Below, piece after piece: positions 11,104 to 22,287 of a DNA stretch of 64,000 nucleotides (position 1 is the first letter of the stretch; the number at the start of each line of letters is the position of its first letter). Source of the DNA: Polytrichum commune (lineage: Eukaryota > Streptophyta > Polytrichopsida > Polytrichales > Polytrichaceae); the NCBI GenBank assembly GCA_950295325.1, contig OX485803.1, positions 60,959,554 through 61,023,553 of the forward strand, given 5' to 3'. The position numbers were made by a program, and so were the translations under genes. Under the pieces are notes generated by a model. The model had not been told where the DNA came from. It searched no databases and saw nothing but the letters and a program-made list of their open reading frames with translations.

Positions 11104-14100
11104 CAATTTGAACATAAAACATGCACTTATTATGATGCTTTTTGAAGGATCCAATTACAACTCATTAATTGAGATGGAGTGGAGTCAATTATTTATAGCA
11201 CCAACTCAAAGGAATTTGTTCTTCCAACAAAATCTTTGTCAAATTTGACTTAAATTATATGAAATGTTGTAAGTTCCATAGATTTTGATGTTTCATTCAA
11301 AATAATACGAATGTGATGAACAAGTATGTATGTTTTCATGCACATTTACACTCTCGAGGAAAGAGATGACTCCGTCACTTGAATCATAATCTTCCACTTT
11401 AGGCTCCCTTGGATAATTGAGAAACACGGAGCATTGCTCAAGAGTTTCACTTTGTGCCCCATGTGTTTCATTCAAGGGTCAATAATAATCTGACTGAGAG
11501 AGGTTTGTTGCTCTTTGATATTTTTGATTTATATCTAAAGCACACGGTTTATATAAATTCTTAATTGATTATGTTGGCATTCTATTGGGTTGGGTTTGGA
11601 TTCTAACATGGCGATGTCCTATGTTCAGGTTTGGGTTCAAGATGGGATGGCCTTCCGCATATGAATTGCATACACCAATGGGATCAAATATGGATTCATT
11701 GACGTCATCTCATCCATGTGCTGATGGCATCTTAAAACAATAAGTATCAAACTCAATAAGCCCATTTGGGGGATGATATTGAGTAGGTCACTCTAGTGTC
11801 TCATGCAAAAATATATATGAACCTACTACATAATACACATGACTTGCATGCGAATGGGATTGACGTCATTAACCCTCACATGTGCCAGTATGTTTTATAA
11901 GTCCTAAGGTAGATGAGGCTAATTCAATTAGTTGCCTGAATCAAACACCTATTTTTGGCTCCTAATTCACTAAGTGAGTAATACATGGCGATTTAGCCAC
12001 CACCTTGATGACAGTTGGGTTGATTACCTTCGTAAAAGTCAAACTATAGCCACCATCCTTCATATTTAGGAGTGCTATCCACTTGATTTATGTGCGCGAG
12101 GTGGGCAAATTAGGAGGCAACATGTGGTTGTGAGATGTTGACCAACTATGTAGTATTATGGGTATTCTATTTTGAAAATCCAATTCTGCAACATTTTTAT
12201 CTTACATGTGACCACTTTAGAGACATGGCACAACCAATATTGGCTTAAACTTGGTTTTCATTAACAAGTGACTCATGTAGAATTTGCTAATGATGTCGTC
12301 CACTTACACAACATTGAACGGTAAAAGAAATCCCCCCCAATAACACCAAACTGGGAAGCAAAAAATCTTTGATTCCAAAGCCTAGATCAACACCTTGTTC
12401 AACTCTAATTTTAGTGGTTTCAAATTCTTTGGTTGTGATTCGCAATTGCTAACATGCTCGAACTTCTAATACTTGAATCTATAGGCTAGATGATTCCATA
12501 AAGTTGGAGGTGTCCACATTATTCTCATCTATCTTACATGATCATTTGTGTAAGCCACCAATTGTATTGGGCTTTGAGACTCAAACTATATTAGGCACAA
12601 CCTATCATAAAAGCGGAAGTGAAATAATAACACAATCTTATGTGACAATGATGAAATGGAAATATGTGGTTAATATTTGAATTTAGGAAACCAGGATCAA
12701 CATGTCTCTTTATATTTCCTATATGAATGTTTATGATCCAATTGGAAGAATGCAATTTGGTAAGGAGTTCATTTCAAATGCAAGTTAAATTTGACATCTT
12801 CAATAATAGCACTTTTAATTCGCCAAGAGTAGCACCCTTGAACAAGATCTTCAAAGAATTTGATGTGAAGATGCACATAATGGGCCTCTTGAACCTTTGA
12901 GGGTTAACAGTCATCATTGATTCAAATTGGTGGAAAACTGCATTTAATGTCTGTAATGGTGGGTGTTGCCCTCACATGCTCTTCGCATTTCCAACTTTCT
13001 CATCAGCATGATTTCAATACACAATTGCCACTTGTTGAATCCTCACTTTTGCCCCAAGAGGGTGCCCTCTAATTCAACACTTTTGAGTGCTGAAACATCA
13101 CTTTTACGAAGGATTCTACTGCTCACCAACAAATGCAATATAACAACACATGGCACACCTCTCCCAAGATTATATAATTATTTTGCATCAATCTAGGTAG
13201 CCATCTACAATAAGATGGTCACAGCAAGACATTCTTGCTCATTGAACCAAACCCCCACCAATTTTGTTGAGATACAAAATTTTACCTCCCATAGGTTTAT
13301 GATTCATTCATCCAAACTAGAGTTGATCAGGTGTCTCATGCTAATTTCGGAGTTAAATCAACTAATAATGGAAGTAATTTCCATGTTGTGATGTAAGTTG
13401 TATGTACGGAGTTTTAACTGTAGGCGCCTAACAAAGGATGACACCGATGCCTACAAGACAAGATATAAATATGCATGAAAATTCAAAAATGAGTCAGAGT
13501 GGAACTACTTGTCACAGAAAGTCTCAATCATTCGATGACCATGCAAGACCACTCATTCCGCATCACATTAGGACTAGAAATACAATGTCTGTAACAGGAT
13601 GCCCTTTTGCAAATGCAGATCGAACTGAACTGAAGAATAATTCCTGAAGTCATTGACTCACGGGCTGTACAGGGAGATGAGCCACAGTGAAGTGATACTT
13701 GCCATCCCATCATACAGGCAGTTCAAACTTCACAATTCAAATCAACGAGGCATGAGGCCAAAAATTAAGAGGAAATTTGCTTGCACATCTGGCAGCAACA
13801 CAGACATGCGAAATGAACTTAGGTGCTACTTCACAAGGGCCTTGAAGTACATCACCTATGTCCAGTATCTAGGACACATATAATGCTAGGATTCGTGGCA
13901 GGCATGTAAGGGTACGGGAAAAGTCTACTCGTCCAGTTATAGGGACTTGATCTCACAAGAGCAATTCAGGACTTTTAATGCTGATTCCAAGGTCAAATCA
14001 TATATTTTCCAAGTGATAAGGGTTTCCAGAGATTTCACCTTCAGCTTACAGGCTGCCACAAATCCTTGGCCCCACTACAGTAGTGAGAGTGATACATCTA

Positions 14101-14509
14101 CAGAGGCGATTCGCTTTGCACAAGGACTCTGACTAAATGAAGGTGTAAAAGCTGAGAGAGAGACCACAGAGATTGAGGAGAAGTACAAAGGTTGAATTCT
14201 CGAGAATATGTAGCTAGAGGAGACCATGAGTATCATGACCTGATCAGGGATTCGTGAGCAGTTCGTGTCACTGCACAATTCCAATCAGAACTACAGGAAA
14301 CATCTTCAGTTGACCTGTAATTAAGTGGTCATTTAGTGGGATTTACAATGAAGCATCCAATTAAGCCATGTAACAGCAACAACTGCTATAGAAAATATCA
14401 GGTATGGAACTGACACAAATCCAGTTAGCACGGCCAAACCATGACCCCACTGTTATATTAGTAAGTACACATATATTTCAAGCCCAGTGACACTTTCACA
14501 TAACTATAC
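11104..14509. other. Intergenic, no gene recognised
   Basis: AT-rich sequence with only short open frames, none with a recognisable domain. The 13.4-14.3 kb part is slightly more GC-balanced and could hold 3' exons of the minus-strand gene starting near 15.6 kb, but I found no clear continuation. Confidence 0.4.
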
Positions 14510-15660
14510 CATGCTGTTTCAATGATTCTGCGACCATCTCGGAGGCCCCAGAAGTTGAGATGCTTGTCTCCAAGCACACCAGCAATCCTGCCAAACAACA
14601 GAAACCTAATTACTCTTATGGACTCACCCCTCCCTGTAACTCTCCCATTCAGCAGGTGAAGGAAGGCAATACACTTACTTGGCTCCGCACACCAGTGATT
14701 CTCCATACAGACAGATTGCTTCTTGAACCCATCAAAGATGGACTTCCCGTCAAGGGTGAGCACCGTGTAGCAGATGGACACTGGTGAATTAACATTGCAG
14801 CTACTTTCAGAGCAGATTGGCTGAGACAAACTTTAGGGCACATCAAAATTGGATGCCCCCTTTGACTCACGGGTTGGCTTTGGGTTTAGGCCTTGGAGCT
14901 ATTGTAATCACGCACGTAAACGCAAAAAGGGATATTATATACGTTTGACAACCAATTCTTCCTTCGTTGACATTACACTACTCTTAATACTTGCAGTACC
15001 CTCGTTGTAGTCACACTAGCGGAACTTGGATAACGTTAAACTCCCTTATTCAAATGGTAATCCAGTAGTTATCAGGATTATCATATCCACATATCAGGAG
15101 AACAAGCGAGATATGAATCCACATTGCATTCACTGACAAATCTATTGGCACCTACTTGGAACACCACTGCACATTTGCGGTGCAGTGTTCTTTGAGAACA
15201 TTAGCAACCAACATGCCAGTCTGGTTGTATGTTAGACATGATTTGTGTCCTGGGACAACACTGCAAGACAAGAATAACAGGGGATTGAGTGCAAAAAGCT
15301 CACAAATTGGAGGCTCAGCACAGATATGACTGCAATTCGTGTGAGTGTTGAATGAGTGGATCTTCGAACCCTACATTCCCAGAATACAACAGAGAAGGTG
15401 AGCAAAAACTAGTAGCCCACCGAAGAAAAGCAATTGGTATCACCACTAGGATATAACAACACTCAATGAGGACTAAAACATGTGTGTAATATATACAAAT
15501 GAAGAAGGCACTACTTGTAACAGAGATGTCAATCTGTTCACCAAATTGCACTCGAGGTAATACTCCAAAGTGGTACAAGTGAAGAGCATTTACAACCAGA
15601 TCTATCCAATTGCTGGGCTTAAATCTAAAAGTCAAACGTGCAGGGTTTGGAGTGTCACTG
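14510..15660 (-). CDS. Partial spliced gene of unknown function
   Basis: Three consecutive minus-strand exons fit in phase. The first runs from about 15660 to 15515 (ends DISVT, donor A/GTAGTG). The second is 14780-14679 (acceptor caccag, codes SICYTVLTLDGKSIFDGFKK, donor AA/GTAAGT). The third is 14587-14510 (acceptor ttggcag, donor ATG/GTATAG). The joined peptide reads smoothly across both junctions, for example HWCAEPRLLVCLETSIS, which is unlikely by chance. A possible further 5' exon around 15843-15718 (PSVDLVIHMIPYGNRLANQ) has a GTGAGC donor but I could not phase it. I do not recognise the family and cannot place the start or stop. It lies just downstream of the kinase gene on the same strand and could in principle be mistaken for its 3' region. 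Confidence 0.42.
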
Positions 15661-16044
15661 CTCCATTGTCTTTCCAAATCGACAAGTGCACATACACAGT
15701 AAGTAGATGTGCTCACCACTGAACCAACCAGAAGTGACACATGTTTGATTAGCCAATCGGTTTCCGTAAGGGATCATATGTATCACCAAGTCAACCGATG
15801 GATATGACAATCTCCTGACACCACAGCGACAATTTACCCACATGACTTAACTCACCATCAAGAAGGCGGTTGAAATGTTCCTTTGCTATAGTGAGTAGTA
15901 GCCTTACCCATTCACAATTGAAGGCTTGAAAAGTACAAGGCCGCTGCATCTTGTAATACCATCAGGGCCTATTGATGACCAGTGTTGTCCTAGATTGCAC
16001 TGAAGACCGAGTCTAAAAATGGAGCCAGCCGGCATGCAGTCAGT

Positions 16045-17892
16045 TCAGTTCGATATCGTTTCACTTGAGTTGGTGATGTTTCCAAAATCGAATCCAGATC
16101 CAGACCGCGCACATTTGGAAAGCATAATTTTCTCCAGCTCGATGAAGTCAGAAGGGTACCAAGACTTTCTACTGCTTCTCATCAGGATCAGCTTTTTGAA
16201 GAAGGAAAACTTCATGCGAATATCCCCAAAAGTTGGCCGGTCAATAGGTGATGCAGCCCAGCATTGTCGAATACACTCAGATAGATAATCTGGGCAATAT
16301 GACGGTAGCTCTGGCCTCTGACCAGAGAGGATTCTCTTGGTAAGAGTAGCAAGCGGAGTACCTTCGTATGGCAACTTTGCAGTAAGAATTTCATAGCAAG
16401 TCATTCCAAAACTGTACACATCAGCAGCCCATGGATGATGCCCTCTATCCTTAACAGCTTCAAGATCGGCGAGAACCTCAGGTGCTTTCCAGCGTATACC
16501 CTCGAACTTCTGTGCCAAATGCAGCGAATCCCCCTCGCTGCTTTCCAATCTTGAACTTCCGGGCTGTCCAAAGTCTGTGATCTTCACTTGAAATTGTTCG
16601 CGTCCCGAAAAATTACTGGGTTTAATAAGCACCTTTGCTGCTCTCAAGTCGCCATGCAACACTTTGCGTTCTTGTAGGTACTCCATGGCCTTAGCTATCT
16701 GCAGCATGATGTCAATAGCAACAACAAGATGGAAAGGGACGACCTCCCCTGATGAGCGGCCATTGAGCAGCGATCGAAGATCGAAGTCCATAAGCTCAAT
16801 GACTAGCATACCCACTTGTTCCTCCTCCTTGTATGCACATCCAATCAGCTGCACCACATTTGGATGGACTATTCCTGCTAGGCAAGCTGCTCTTCTCGCG
16901 AGGGTATCCTTGTCAATTCCTGAAATTATCGTCTTAGCAGCAACATTGAGGCCAAACCAGTCGTACTCATCAACAGAAGTGTGTTGTCCATTTCCTAGGT
17001 GCCTGATATACACCAAATCTCGGTGGTCAAGCCAGTATGTCTCTGGTAAACAATCTCCTCTAGGTGTAGGCCCGTTCAACTTTTTCCGGAGAAACTCAGC
17101 AATGGCTTGCTGCTGTGTGAACTCGAAATCGTGGCGGAAGGAATCGGCAACAATGTTGTCAAGTTTTTTAAGTAAGCACTTGCGATCGCTTACTTCCCGA
17201 AAGTGAAGGGCATTGTGAACAAGTGTACTGATAAGATTATGATCCATGGCTCTATTTCCTATCAACAGATCGGTCAATGCCTCAAGCGTAAGGCTAGTAG
17301 TGCTGTTGTTACTATTGCAACTGTCTACAAAGAACAGATTTAAACGTTCTCGGGATCGAAAATTAGGGTTTCTTGTCAACACCATGAAGGCATTCTCAAC
17401 TACATCCAGGCTCCACAGGAACTTTCGAAGACAGATTCCGAAACGCGACTTCAACAATTCTTTTGACCCATAATCTTCTGTGTCACTTACAGACGACATT
17501 GTGATGGCTGACCTACACCAGTGTTCCAAAGTGCAAGCAGTGACAATGTCCTGGCCATAATGAATTGCATGGTTTAACTCTAAAAAGGCATCCCTACATA
17601 GTGAAAGACAGTGATCAAAATCTGCACACTGACGGACAGACTTCCGCTGCAACTCAACTGCTTTCTGATGGATGTTTGAGATTTCCTTCTGTATGGACCA
17701 GGACAACTCGTCGAGCACGACTGAGAAACTGTCACACAGGTAAGAGCATTGACCTTTATTGAACTGCAGAATTTTCTTAAGCTCCCGGAAACGCTCCGAC
17801 AGCTGCTTACAGGCTTTGGGTATATGATTCAGCACCTTTACCCTCTCCCGGATGAGGCGGACTTCTTCACTCAGGGACCATTCGGTAGCCAT
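16045..17892 (-). CDS. DUF1221-type protein kinase, 615 aa, single exon
   Basis: One uninterrupted frame. The first ATG is at 17892 (MATEWSLSEEVRLI); the frame extends 14 codons upstream only from a TTG. The N-terminal ~270 residues are helical and resemble the DUF1221 region of plant kinases such as At5g41730 and At1g64300 (from memory). The kinase domain covers roughly residues 290-570. It shows a degenerate glycine loop (LGNGQHTS), the VAAK lysine at residue 320, a catalytic loop HGDLRAAK at 413-420, DFG at 440-442, APE at 470-472, DVYSFG at 491-496 and a C-terminal RP (552-553). The HRD Arg is Gly, and the usual Asn of the loop is Lys, so metal binding and activity are uncertain. The overall fold is of the plant TKL/Raf-like type. 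No transmembrane segment or signal peptide is seen. The role is unknown, presumably cytosolic signalling. The intact ORF argues for a functional gene. Confidence 0.9.
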   Translation of the reverse strand: MATEWSLSEEVRLIRERVKVLNHIPKACKQLSERFRELKKILQFNKGQCSYLCDSFSVVLDELSWSIQKEISNIHQKAVELQRKSVRQCADFDHCLSLCRDAFLELNHAIHYGQDIVTACTLEHWCRSAITMSSVSDTEDYGSKELLKSRFGICLRKFLWSLDVVENAFMVLTRNPNFRSRERLNLFFVDSCNSNNSTTSLTLEALTDLLIGNRAMDHNLISTLVHNALHFREVSDRKCLLKKLDNIVADSFRHDFEFTQQQAIAEFLRKKLNGPTPRGDCLPETYWLDHRDLVYIRHLGNGQHTSVDEYDWFGLNVAAKTIISGIDKDTLARRAACLAGIVHPNVVQLIGCAYKEEEQVGMLVIELMDFDLRSLLNGRSSGEVVPFHLVVAIDIMLQIAKAMEYLQERKVLHGDLRAAKVLIKPSNFSGREQFQVKITDFGQPGSSRLESSEGDSLHLAQKFEGIRWKAPEVLADLEAVKDRGHHPWAADVYSFGMTCYEILTAKLPYEGTPLATLTKRILSGQRPELPSYCPDYLSECIRQCWAASPIDRPTFGDIRMKFSFFKKLILMRSSRKSWYPSDFIELEKIMLSKCARSGSGFDFGNITNSSETISN

Positions 17893-20220
17893 TAGCTTAT
17901 CCCCCAAATGGCTACTGTAATGTCCACATTCCAAATGTCAGCCGGGCATGGTCACTACTCGGTCTCTCCGTAATTTGTACTTTCAATTCAGATCATACTC
18001 GCAAATACGAGCTCCTTGCCATGCTTCTTAAAATGGATGTATGCTGGTAGATCATCCTCCTTCAATGCATCTGTTAAGAAATGCCATCATTCCTGCCATC
18101 TTGGATCCCAGAGATCCATCCTGCCACATGTAAACCAACCCCTGTTCACTCTGTTGTTTCGCAGACCTTCCTGTGAGGTACGACCACAATCTCAACGTGC
18201 ACTTGCTATACATATGTGATAAATGATGGACGTCCATTCCAAGGTAGAGTTCATACATGTCAAGCTTGATGCGCCCATTCAACGATATAATTCAGCAACA
18301 TATCATGAGGATAATGAATCTCTATATTGGTCTTCTGTTATTCCACAGCCCAACCAGACAGGAAATCCTCTAAACGCCTTCACATAACATCATGTTATCT
18401 TCCGTAATATCGTGGACCTGCATTGCAAGATTTCATAAGTAGCAACTTTTGAGCCATCAAATCACTCTTGTCTGAAATACCTTTAACAATACAGAGACAA
18501 GAATGTAGGCAACCACCATGCGTTGGTTCTATGTAATAGCTAACCAACCACAACTGTCAGAAGATAAATCAGAAAGAATGACTGTCTAGTATCGGATGAC
18601 CTTGTATCCAAAAATATGCCCCTCACTTCCACTTTCGAGGAGAGAACTGGCATCAATTAAAAGACAAAACAAAAAATAACTCTCAATGACTCCAATTCAC
18701 AGAGTACCGAATTTTTTGCAGTGAGGTCTGCTTATCCGGATTAGGCTACAAGAAAGAGATGGAATTACATAAACTATCCTGCTCCGACATTCTTCGGGAC
18801 ATAGTCGGGGGTAAATCAGTTCCTATATTCGCCTAATTCTGTAGAACAACCTTTCGAGAGCTTTCAAAGACTGCAGGACAAGAATTCCTTCCGGCAACAC
18901 AGATAAAGTGCTTAAAGGGAGCCTAGTAGAGCACTTTCGAGACTGGTCGACGGCAGAATTCACCAAGAGAGCACACACAAAGTGTTTCATCTCCAGTAGG
19001 CTGTGATGATTCAAGGTAATTTAACTTGCATACTGCACCAATTTGAAGCAACTCTCCAGCACGTCTGATCGTGAAGGAAAAAACAGCCAGGCTACAATGG
19101 ACGAAGGGAGTACCCAGAGGAACGCAGGAGAAAGGGAGAAACTTAAAGAGCAGACTCGCTCTCCCATTGGATAGACCATTCAAAGGTGAAAAGGTAAGAA
19201 GGAGACTAGGAATAATAATTGATTCAAAGCACAATCAAAACTGCAAGAAGAAGCTGCTTTTGTAAGCGAACATTCATTCTTCATTGAAGCATTCATATTC
19301 AATGCGCTACGTTAAGCAAACTCCATCAACACACCTTTGGAAGTTTGGACATCTTCGTGAAAGGAAGCAGCAAGAAGGAGACGCTCGCTGCAGGAGAGTA
19401 CTCAGCAGGTTGACAATTGACACGAAGGGAGAAAAGACGGATAATCTAGAGCGTTTGCGTAATGGAGAAAAGGAAGGAAGAGGAAGAGGAAGAGGAAGAG
19501 AAGGAGGAGTGGCTCCTCCATTGATATTTCACGCCACAGACCTACCACGTGTCACTCCAATCTCCTAAAGTTCTTCATGCATTTCTGCGTCGTTTCGATA
19601 TCATGGCTGACACGGTCGTTTGGACAGGAATATGCGGCCGGCGTAAAAAAATCCTACACCAGTTCATTCCATAGTATCAAACAGGTCTTCTTCGCACACA
19701 ACCACTACTTACTGCAACTACAGTAGTCAATCTCGAGTAATAGTTACTCACCTACCTACGTCCACCAGATCCAATGCTCGCAATACCTCTCCGCCCCTAT
19801 ACGCTTATCGAAACTCGCATCATACACAAATACATACCGGACCGAACCGGATCAATAATAATCCCCCGCACAAAAGCAGCAACTCCTCCCGCCACATCGA
19901 CCACCTCCTCGCACCTCTAATAAAACCTGTTACCCAGTCACACAATCCTCGAACTCGCCACGAGAAAGAAGAAGAACAATCCAAGCACGCACCGAGACCT
20001 TAATCGCCAGAGCAAAGAAGAGAAAGCGTTTCTTCCACTTCCTCCTCACTGCAGCCACCCGTGACTGCTCTCTCTCCTCTGCTCTTTCCGCCTCGCTCAA
20101 ACCACCAAAGCTTTAGAGGAAAAGCTCCTCCGACTCGCCGAGACAAGGAGAATCAGCTTCCCCTACTTAGCAATCCATCCTTGAGCATAAGCTTCTGATT
20201 GTTTCGTCGCAAAGCTCCCA
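17893..20220. other. Intergenic; leader/promoter region of the kinase
   Basis: Contains the presumed 5' flank of the minus-strand kinase. A purine-rich tract of GAA/AGG repeats lies at about 19425-19515 and a pyrimidine-rich plus-strand leader at about 20030-20160. No convincing ORF longer than 90 codons. Confidence 0.4.
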
Positions 20221-20361
20221 ATGAGTACTCCGACGAAGCAGAACAAATACCAACAACAACTACAAGGCGACCACCACCACGAAGCGAAGAAGACGGAGAA
20301 GAAGAAAGAAAATTTCGTAGACTTGTGGACAGAGTCATCTCCGAAATACAAAGAATAATGT
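20221..20361 (+). CDS. Small ORF, 46 aa, doubtful
   Basis: An ATG (MSTPTKQNKYQQQLQGD) opens 46 codons rich in Lys, Glu and Gln, ending PKYKE and TAA. It is preceded by a CT-rich stretch typical of plant 5' leaders and a taataaaa box about 300 bp upstream. It may be a small protein, a first exon, or an upstream ORF. No family recognised. Confidence 0.25.
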
Positions 20362-20680
20362 ACATCTCTGTGGTGACCCTCTGGTAACCCCAATTAAGAC
20401 CACCCCTTCGAGGCGGGGGTCAGTGGCTCCTCTACATACTAAAACTTAACCGTAGTTCCGGCCCTCTTTTTTAAGTTAGCGGTTCATCTTTTCTTTATCT
20501 TTTGAGTTGCTTTTCCTTTTGTATCATAGTTTAAGCTAGCCCGGTTCAAGTGTTTCTTTGTCGAGTTCTTTTTGTCTCCACTTGGGAAGTAACGGGTTAT
20601 ATTTTCCCCTTAGCCTTGCGAGTGGCAATCATGTGATGAGTGTCTATTGCGGTTTACTTTTGGGGATCAAAACTAGTCGT

Positions 20681-20830
20681 CCATCCACACTTACTGGAGC
20701 GGGTCACCAATGAACGATTCCTGTCAACATGGGTCACTTTTAGAGTTGGTTTAGCCAGTGAGAGCCACTGGATGTAACCAGTGCTGATAGGAACCGTTCA
20801 CTAGTGGCTCGCACCAGTAGGTGTGGGTGG
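20681..20830. mobile_element. 150-bp MITE, family 2
   Basis: Long terminal inverted repeats of about 50 bp: ccatccacacttactggagc with aatgaacgattcctgtcaac on the left, and the inverse gaaccgttcactagtgg with caccagtaggtgtgggtgg on the right. No coding. A second copy interrupts the Gypsy integrase at 46098-46242. Confidence 0.8.
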
Positions 20831-21735
20831 GCTATTAGTAAGCTTGGCTTTTGATAGATCTCTTATCCATAAAGTGGGTCGAAATCTCATTCAGTTTAGA
20901 GATCAACTTGAATTCCACCTTGCATATAAGTTTATCTTCAGTGCACTACAAGGGCTCGAGCATCATGGTGTCTAAGGTAGACGGATCGTAAATCGTTGTT
21001 TTTTCCAAGTAAGGTGTAAAATACATAAAACATTTGCCTCAGCCAGAAGGATTTACTTTAAATTTGTGTGATATTTTTCAAAGATGGAGTAGAGGAAATG
21101 ATGAGGAGTGCAAGTTTTTTTTATTACTTATAAAATAATTAGTTACATTCTTTTCCAAGGAGGTAAGTAAGTCAAAACCCCCTACTTGTATAGTAGAGTC
21201 TCCTTAATTTGAGCATCAAAATACCTTCATTTGCATACAAATGCACACAAAATAATTAACTCAATGACGCCCAAAAGTGATCCCAAGTGGTAAGAAACAT
21301 GACCTATCTACCCAATCATTGTATTTGGCCTATCACAATATCTTTTCTAGGCCACCACTTTTACAATTAGCCATTTTGGATCATGTAACATGTATTTATT
21401 TTATAGTCACCTTTGCTATCTCTAGTTTCAATTAGGCTCTATGTGAGGCCAAACCACCCACCCTTAAGCGTCCTAGTCCGGGTGAGGGAATGGATATCAC
21501 ATTCATGTTTCCACAACTCCATTTGACCAAATTCGTGAGAATCCATTACATTTCCCATCAATAATTGCACACCAATCCATTCCACGATAATATTACAAGC
21601 GTTGACAAACGCTCTTCTCTATTATCCCAATCATAACACCCCCTATTGCTACCCCAATATCATTCACACCCCAAATTCAACCGCTAATCCTACCATCCAA
21701 TACTTCTTGTTCTCCTAGCTTACTAACGAACTAAT
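20831..21735. other. Intergenic with LTR-like fragment
   Basis: No gene seen. Around 21395-21440 the string cacctttgctatctctagtt matches the region just inside the downstream Gypsy LTR at 47535-47560, so a short LTR remnant is likely. Confidence 0.4.
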
Positions 21736-21747
21736 TATTTAAACTAA
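21736..21747. repeat. Target-site duplication of the LINE (3' side)
   Basis: tatttaaactaa, identical to 35284-35295. It directly abuts the (TTC)n tail of the minus-strand element. Confidence 0.8.
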
Positions 21748-21787
21748 GAAGAAGAAGAAGAACTCCGGTCCCTACTAGGGGCCGGAG
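21748..21787 (-). other. LINE 3' terminal hairpin and (TTC)n tail
   Basis: Positions 21763-21787 form a stem-loop: ctccgg pairs with ccggag, then a T-G pair and ccc with ggg, around a five-base loop. On the sense strand it is followed directly by about five TTC units (21748-21762). A 3' stem-loop plus microsatellite tail is a common recognition signal for LINE reverse transcriptases. Confidence 0.7.
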
Positions 21788-22287
21788 TGAATAAAGTGTA
21801 TGTTCGTAGGACAACCGTGGCCGTACCCCAGGGTAGCGGCGTTGGGTGTAATACTACTTCACCCTTTGCAGGGAGTAGACACTATGTTAGTAACCGATGT
21901 TTTAACCGGTTGAACCGGGGGGTGGGGGAGGGTGGTGTGTAGGGTGCATGGGTTTTAATTTAGAATTGTGTGGGTTTTGCTACTTTGTTTGAGCCGAGAA
22001 GCGTGCGTATTTGTTTGAGTATAAATGATGGTTGATTGTGTTGTTGGTCGCCAAGTCATGGTTCCAAGGTTGGTTGGATAAGGACGTGCGTGTTGTATTA
22101 ATACGGTCGGGGTTCGATTCGCGTTGAATTCGTCTGAGCGTGTTAGTGCAATACACTTTGACTTGGTGCTGCAAGTGAGTTAATCATAGGCAGGAAAGTT
22201 ATGCCAACCAGCCGGCTACTCCCCGCCTTTCTGAGCTATAGGTGGTAACTTAATAACTAGTGGTCTGACCACTACCCCTCTCTAATT

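Noticed and set aside
17893-17934. Upstream start of the kinase at TTG 17934
   Set aside because: Not an ATG; the first ATG at 17892 gives a normal N-terminus.
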